A stretch of DNA of 64,000 nucleotides. Origin: Areca catechu. Taxonomy: Eukaryota > Streptophyta > Magnoliopsida > Arecales > Arecaceae. Below are positions 57,456-64,000 of the stretch, piece by piece; the stretch's first letter is position 1; every line of letters starts with the position of its first letter. The stretch spans positions 45,899,088-45,963,087 of the forward strand of contig CM038040.1 in NCBI GenBank assembly GCA_021397845.1, written 5' to 3'. The notes beneath the pieces were generated by a model. It was not told the DNA's origin and did no database searches. It saw nothing but the letters and a program-made list of their open reading frames with translations. Position numbers and translations under genes: made by a program.

Positions 57456-58550
57456 ATATTATATATTTTTTAAAAATACTATTTTACAAGTAATGATGCA
57501 CAGAGAATCAATCATGTGCCATTTATAGATAACTATTTTTATGATATTTGCCACTGTATGTAGAAGAAACGTTTCATTCTTCTTGTACCAGCTTTTAATG
57601 TCAAGAATTTGGATATTGATTTTGTTGTCGATGATATATACTTTGATAAGAAAGTAAGAATAGTAATTGGAAAGTAATGTTCCTATACGCCTTTTGAACT
57701 CTAGGCCTAAAAAGGACTCGGAATCTTTCTAATTTCAAAATTGATGTTTCTCCCTCTAGCTTTAAAATGGTTAATTTTTAAATATTAAATTAAAAATTAA
57801 ACATAAATTAATTATTGAATTGTTTTAAAAATATAAAATGATGGAAGTGAAAATGTAATTTTTTAATATACTTAAAATAGAAAATTATAATTTCTTAACT
57901 TTTGAAATGTGAACTAAATTTCACTATCCTCTTGGTGTAACAAAAATATTAAATACTATCATTTTGTTATGAAAGCCAAATATTTGCATGCTAAAAAATT
58001 AATATTGCTGTACATCTCCAAGCTAATCATCGATGTCTTATCGATGATTTTAGGAGTTGTTTGATCTCATTTTTGACTTACAAAAGAAATCCACAAGCTC
58101 AAGAAACTGGTAGGATTTTTCTAGTGAGGGGCATTCCTATATTTAAGTTAGCTTTGAAAGTGAGAACAATAAGAAAAAAAATATAAAGAGTATGAGTGCT
58201 GGAAGATTTCCTCGATCATCTATTTATAAAAGTAGAGGGTAAAGTTAGTTAGATGGTTATAACTGTTTGTGAGATGATTGCATCGTTAAAAAAGTGGTTG
58301 GATTGGTTAGACCACTAACATATCAGTTTATAAAGTGATTTGTTAGGTGATTTATTATAATGGTTTTAACGATCTTAAAACATATGCTTTATATTAAATG
58401 AAGTTATGAAACATTATACATGGCTCAGGTAAGTAATTGGTAACTTATCTGATAAGTTAGGCACCTGTTCTATGAGTTAGATATTTATCCGATGAATTAT
58501 CGATTAACTTGTGCTCTCGACGAGTGATCAGCTTCTACCCATTCGGCACT
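57456..58550. other. Intergenic, no gene seen
   Basis: AT-rich, with no domain-bearing frame on either strand. Confidence 0.4.
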
Positions 58551-60430
58551 CTATATCTTGTATACGAGATCGACATTTGAGCCTAGTATAAAAGATCTAT
58601 ATACTATGCCTTGTGGTGTATGTTGTTGCATACGAAAAATAATTACCTTATTTTTACAACTACTATATAGAGTAGCGAAAGTAAGGATTGAATTCATAGG
58701 AATCTTGGATAGTTATTTTAAAAATCAAGGAAAGAAGATTAAAAATTAAATTTTAATGAAAATATTAATTAAGTAGAGTTATTTGTACTAGAAATGATCA
58801 AGCTAAAAGAGTTTGTAAAATAAATACTCTTTATTCTCTTTGGTATTCCTTTTATATAGATACGTTTGTGATTAGGGTTTCACAATAATTTATCCTTGGA
58901 AAGCACGAGCTGTATCCTTAGATCATAACCTATCCCTTCATGATATAGATTATATGAACAAACATCTTAAAAAGCTCACGAAAAAATATTTGACTTTGAT
59001 CGAACCTTCATTTTTTAAGGATGAATTGTACACGTAGATCACAGCCCATCCCGATGGAGTTTAGATTATCTCGAATGGTTTCTAGAAGGGAACAAATAAT
59101 AAAGAAAAATTAAATATTGAATTGAAAAGATTTATTCTTTTATTCATCATGCAGAAGAAATGCATAATAATATAAAGAAAATAAAAAAATATGATTCTAT
59201 CCTGAGATTCTTGGTTGCCAGATGATGGAGTTGCTCGTTTTAGAGAGTTTTCAAATTTTTTTTTGTTCACCATTAAAATGGAAGTTAAAGTTGGTGGAGG
59301 ACCTGGCCTAGAAATTTTAAGAAAGAGGAAAACTAGAAGGAATGATTGGGATTTTAGACGGAAGGGAAGAACAGAGTGGAGGCGGTACAAATAGAGAAGT
59401 ATATAGAAATTTCGGGTCGTGGTTGATGGAGGCGTCGAAGAAAATGATGACATGCAGTTCCTTCCGTTCTACGTGAGGCATCCGCATCATCAGCAAATCT
59501 TCGTTCCAACTCCCTGGATCTCGAGCTCCGGCCATTGCCCGCATGCTACATTTCTTTGTATTCATACTGCTCCGAGCTCTAACCATATCGAACTCAGAAG
59601 ATCGCCTTTCTCCGAGTCGATCTCCAAAGAAATGTGGTCATCCATGGGTGTTCTACATGAGATCTCGCTGGTTCCACTCCAACAGCCTGAAGATCTTCTT
59701 CAAGTCTGGAATTCTGTTCCAGATCAAGCTCAGCACATCCCAACTGCCCAGTTTAGAGCCCTTAGACTGCTTGCCGTATTGTCCTAACTGCCACAAACCC
59801 CTGTTCCGACCGTGGATCGCGTGGAGTTGCTTTCCTGGTCCTTGTTCAATGTTACCTTGCTTTGTTTTAGCTGATTTCATGCTCTTCCCAACCGTTTATC
59901 CTGGTACTTCTTTCCCGCTGAACTTCCAACTTTCCAGCCAGCAAACCCAGGCTCGATTCTAACTACCAAGAACTCCATGCTCACCATTTCCAGCATCCCA
60001 ACCTCCTTTACCCGCGTTCAAACTTGCAAAACCCAATTGCCCAACCAGTAAACCGCGTGGGATCCGCACGAAAATTCTCCTTGGACTGCAACCCAACCAG
60101 CTGCTCGTTCCTTGACCTGAGCCTTCTTGAAAACCCATGGTCCAAGCTCCATTTCGCTTGAAACCCAGTCCGTGGACCGTGGTACTCCTTTTCCATCCTC
60201 CTCCATGCATGGATAAAGCCATATGATCGCCATCTTTACGGTGGTCCACGGTTAGTGGCTTCCATGAGCCATGCCATCCTGTGGTAGACCTGGTCCGTAC
60301 GATGACCAGCAATAATAAAAATGTTTCTTGGGTCGGTTTGGACAGCTTCTTGGGGCCCATTTGAGCTTGGTTCAAGCCGGGTTTTAGCCGAATTGAACCT
60401 ATATGATTTACATGCATAAAAATTCTTCAA
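58551..60430. other. Decayed LTR-like DNA with chance frames
   Basis: 58620-58720 resembles 870-960 (ACTACTAT...GTAAGG..TTGAAT..), suggesting the same old LTR family. Overlapping frames on both strands at 59317-60417 show no domain, overlap each other and are judged chance. No gene is supported. Confidence 0.3.
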
Positions 60431-61344
60431 ATTTCCTACAAAATAAACTAAAAGTTATTAAATTCTTTATAAATTAACGGTTAATTAAAAAATCATACCT
60501 CTAATAACATAATTAAGTATATATGATCTTGTATAAGATAACAGTCCTTCGACGAATACCTTTCTATGTATAACAAGTCATCCATATCATAACAATTAGT
60601 TATCTTGGTTTATATTCAATATGGTAATATATTAGTTGAAGAATTGTAATTATTAGAGTATAATTTTCCTAGGCACAGGATTTTAATAACAGTCATAATA
60701 TCTACTTTAATAAGTGTACGTGTGTATCATATTATACGCATACAAATAACTTAACATTTTTATATCATGCTATGTTCAAATATAAGAATTTTTTTTTAAT
60801 TATGAACTATCATTAATTATTAAATTTTATTTTATTATATTAAAAATGAATTGATTATATGATCCATATTAATGGACTTGTGTATAAGCCAAATATTATT
60901 TTTATTTGTGATCATTAGGCTTGGACTTTGAGTACCTTATATTAGTTGGCGTTGTTAGAATGGCACAGTTTTGGCCTTGGCCCAACTTGGCTTGTGATGG
61001 GAGAGCATATTAGTATTTACTTATAAATAGCCTATGATCCCTCTCCACTCCTTAATATTTTTTGTGAGATTAGTTTTCATGGCTTATTCCATCAAATAGC
61101 CACCTATGGAAAGGATGCTGGAGATAAGGACCTGATTTTAGAAGTTCATGTAAGCATCTATGATAGAAGGTTTGGAAATCAATGACGAATACATGTATGC
61201 ATTCCAAATCTAAAATAATTATATATTCTTGATTTATATGGGATTTTCATATCTATTGTTTGTTCAGATCTAATTTTGAAATGATATGATTTGATATTCT
61301 AGCAATCATATATAGGATCTTGAAATAATAAAATCTCTTATATG
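60431..61344 (+). repeat. Possible LTR of a decayed retrotransposon
   Basis: AT-rich sequence ending just before a Met-tRNA-like primer site. The left boundary is not defined; a start around 60870 is a guess. No promoter or second LTR was confirmed. Confidence 0.25.
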
Positions 61345-61356
61345 TGATATCAGAGC
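61345..61356 (+). other. Primer-binding site, initiator-Met type (one mismatch)
   Basis: TGATATCAGAGC against TGGTATCAGAGC, followed by ATGCTATGC. This is the usual primer for Copia and many gypsy elements, so a plus-oriented element starts here. No gag is legible downstream. Confidence 0.5.
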
Positions 61357-64000
61357 ATGCTATGCATCATCTAGAACCTCTTTTATTTTTAATTTATTTT
61401 CTGAGAAAGGATCTCGGTTTTCATCTCCCATCTGGCCACCCTTTAGGGTGGACCGTCACCACGGTAGTCTCCTCTTGACAGTGAGTCTTTTAACTTGGCT
61501 ATGGTGACATGGAGCATCGCCAAGGTTTTGCAAAGGGATCGGAAGGTTAATAAAAAAAAATTAGGGCCAGTGGGTTACCACCGCCATGCCCTCCTTCTCC
61601 TCCTATCCCGTGGCTAGATGGTATCACCGACAACCATCAAAGTAGCCAGTGATGACCTGTGCAAGAGGCTAGGGATTCGGGGTTGATGGTCGGTGGATGC
61701 TGGTTCTTCTCCTCTCTTCCTTTTCTCAATTAAGACTTGGAGAATGGAATAGGAGATCCACAACTAGATCTCCTTGATCTCCCTCTCTCAATCGTCAGAG
61801 AGTGGCGGTGGATAGTAGCATGGCTCCAGCTAGCGTGGCCATGGTGGACTGGTGGCTATTGAAGAAAAGAACATAAAAAAATTGGATCTTCTTCCCTCTT
61901 TGTTCTTGTTTCGATTCGATCTTCAGTTTCCTGAGATCAGTAACCCATGTTTTTCTTGCTATGATTTTTGGTTCCTTCCAGTGATCTAGGGTAGTTGACC
62001 TAGTGGAGTTTTGGCGAGGAATGGCTCTTCCTTATCTAGTGCTTAAAGTACCTCCTTTGAATTGCCGGCAATCAAGAAACAGCTATCAGTGGTCAAGAAT
62101 GGTTGGTGAGCTACTGGTGAGGGGCAATGTTGAGCCTAGAGGCACCGGCCATGGTGGTTTTGGGCTTCTCATGATGGTGATCAAGAAGAAAATCTTTAAA
62201 AAGAAGAAGATAAGTTAATGGATTTGGGTTTGGATTTCGGGTTTCAATTCGTTAGAACCAAATCCATTAATTTAATAAGTTAACCCTTTAATCATTTGCA
62301 TGAACCCAATCACATTGGATCAGATTTAATTGGGTTTGGAGACTTTTGCAATTTTGCCCTATTAAATTTTAAACTACATATGGGTCCACATAATAAAGTA
62401 CATTTAAGTCCCTACATTGTTGTTTAATAGATTTTATTTTTATAAGAGTTCTTTTGCAAAAAAACCTCCTATACATCATTATTTATGGTTCAGTCCTTTA
62501 TTATTGAGTTTTTTTATTGAAATTGCTACAACTTACTCATTTTTTATCCGATTTAAGTATTTTTTAGACTATTGGACTCGTAATGGTTTAAATTTTTTTT
62601 TAGTTAAGTTTTTTATATCTAATAAAATATTTAAATACTTTATAAATTATTTATATAATTTTGTTCATTATTATATTATTAAAGAGTGCTTTCGTATAGC
62701 CTCAAAGGATCCAAAGCACTCTATGGATCTTAAGCTCTATTATATTTTGGAATTGCATAAAAGTATATCTATTATAGATAATCTAAAGATGACTGTAATT
62801 AGATGCATAAAATTAATAGTTATAGTTTGACTAACTTGAATTTTATAAAGATAGGAAGTTCCACATCCAAAGGTAAGAATAATCTAGGATTTTTGTAAAT
62901 ATAGTTAGTTAAACAACTAAAAGTATAACTAATATGATGAGTTGCACTTTAAACATAAATTATGTATTCATGCCATAATTATTGTTCTTACCTACATATT
63001 TCATATTATTATTGATTATAAAAATTATCTTATTCATAATTTATGTAATGCATATTTTGGCATTGATTATTATATTTAAGTTTATGATTAAATTAGTTAC
63101 AATACTTTTTATATATTAAAATTTTTATCCAAAGATATTTTATAGTTATATAATAAGTGTTATTGATAGAAGTGATTGTTGAAATGTAATATTATATTAA
63201 TATGATCAATCGAGGTGTATATTATTAAGTATCTCATTTTGGACTTGATCTTTTATGGTATACATGTCATTAAAGTATACTTTTTATATTTATTTAGGCA
63301 TTTAATTTTTTTTATAAATAATTTTATGGGTTAGCATAAATATTTATTATCCAAGCAGCTTATTTATATTGGTTCATCAGATTTCTCATCATTAAAGAGA
63401 TATTTTTTTGATTATAATATATAAAGAGGGTTATTGTATATTTTAACTGATAAAAGATTACATGAAACATTATATTGCTATGATGCTCTAGCTTTCAGGG
63501 ATCTATCTATCCAACGGAGAGAGGTTTGTGAATGCTAGAGTATTTTATTTGATTGTGGCTTAATGTGGAGAGTACTTATGCATATTATATATTCTGTCTA
63601 AAGAAAAATATGCAATATTGTATTATGTGCTATTGTTTAATATATCCATTGCCTAATATTTTGTATTCATATTATTCTTTTGATTATATAATCACTTTTG
63701 ATGTTAATAATAACAATATTATTGTTAAGATCTTAATTATGTCAAATTATCAAAGGTAGAGGTATATATTAGGCTTAGAAAATTTATTTGTTCAAAGGAG
63801 AAAGATTTTTGAATAGCCTGTATCTTCATTATCTTAACCTTTATTTTCTTTGAAAAGAGATATATTGAGCCTAGAAAGTTTGTCTATCCAAAAGGGATAG
63901 ATTTTCAAATATCCTGTATTCTCATTATATTGATCTCATGCTTATAGCTCAATAGCATGTTATATTCTCTATATAAAGAAAAGTTATATAATGATGCATA
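61357..64000. other. Decayed retrotransposon interior and AT-rich DNA
   Basis: No supported gene. 61420-62220 has GC-richer sequence with a short frame (62003-62218) lacking domains. 62400-64000 is AT-rich; a 137-codon frame at 62417-62830 is rich in Phe/Tyr/Lys/Ile, as expected by chance in such DNA. From about 63300 a motif like ATCCAA(A/C)GG..AGAG.TTT recurs (63509, 63795, 63890), a diffuse old repeat. Confidence 0.35.

Noticed and set aside
59317..60417. Cluster of overlapping frames on both strands as a host gene
   Set aside because: Frames overlap in opposite directions with no domains, signal or splice pattern, and the sequence adjoins LTR-like DNA.

Overview
This is a plant nuclear window, very probably from a monocot. 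Evidence: AT-rich repeat-filled DNA, plant Ty3/gypsy retrotransposons with plant tRNA primer sites, a GC-rich gene start, and short GT-AG introns. A palm is my best guess from the look of the repeats, but I could not search for it. There is one clearly intact host gene, a PHOS32-like universal stress protein at 15394-16170 (+). Nearly everything else is mobile or repetitive.

Layout. 1-4600: AT-rich decayed retrotransposon sequence without genes. 4606-10642: a minus-strand Tat-lineage element that has lost gag-pol but keeps the remains of an antisense ORF (aORF) plus two tandem-repeat blocks. 10643-14990: a ~750-bp direct duplication whose second copy was split by a 2.3-kb poly(A) retroposon with an 18-bp target duplication. 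15130-19660: the stress-protein gene and its possible 3' intron. 20337-24899: two AT-rich MITE-like elements around unassigned sequence. 26654-35718: a minus-strand LTR-gag-LTR-gag-LTR array in which both internal parts lack reverse transcriptase and integrase. 35958-36281: a small unknown membrane ORF. 36241-38402 and 53102-53396: one ~250-bp satellite array that starts inside that ORF and is split by the next element. 38403-53101: a 14.7-kb Tat-lineage Ty3/gypsy element with a 5-bp target duplication, ~183-bp higher-order minisatellites in its LTRs, degenerate gag-pol with two RNase H domains, and a multi-exon aORF. 53397-57197: the 3' end of another Tat-lineage element, again with an aORF that has its own TATA box. 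57198-64000: a possible SINE, decayed LTR pieces and AT-rich DNA.

The unifying theme is the aORF. Three elements of different age and orientation each keep a related antisense gene between pol and the 3' LTR. Two of them share an intron position and have a TATA-like box upstream of the ATG. Nearly all stops in the 14.7-kb gag-pol are explained by C-to-T changes (CAG to TAG, CGA to TGA), as expected for methylated, silenced plant DNA. I see no bacterial-type system, CRISPR array, rRNA or intact tRNA gene.
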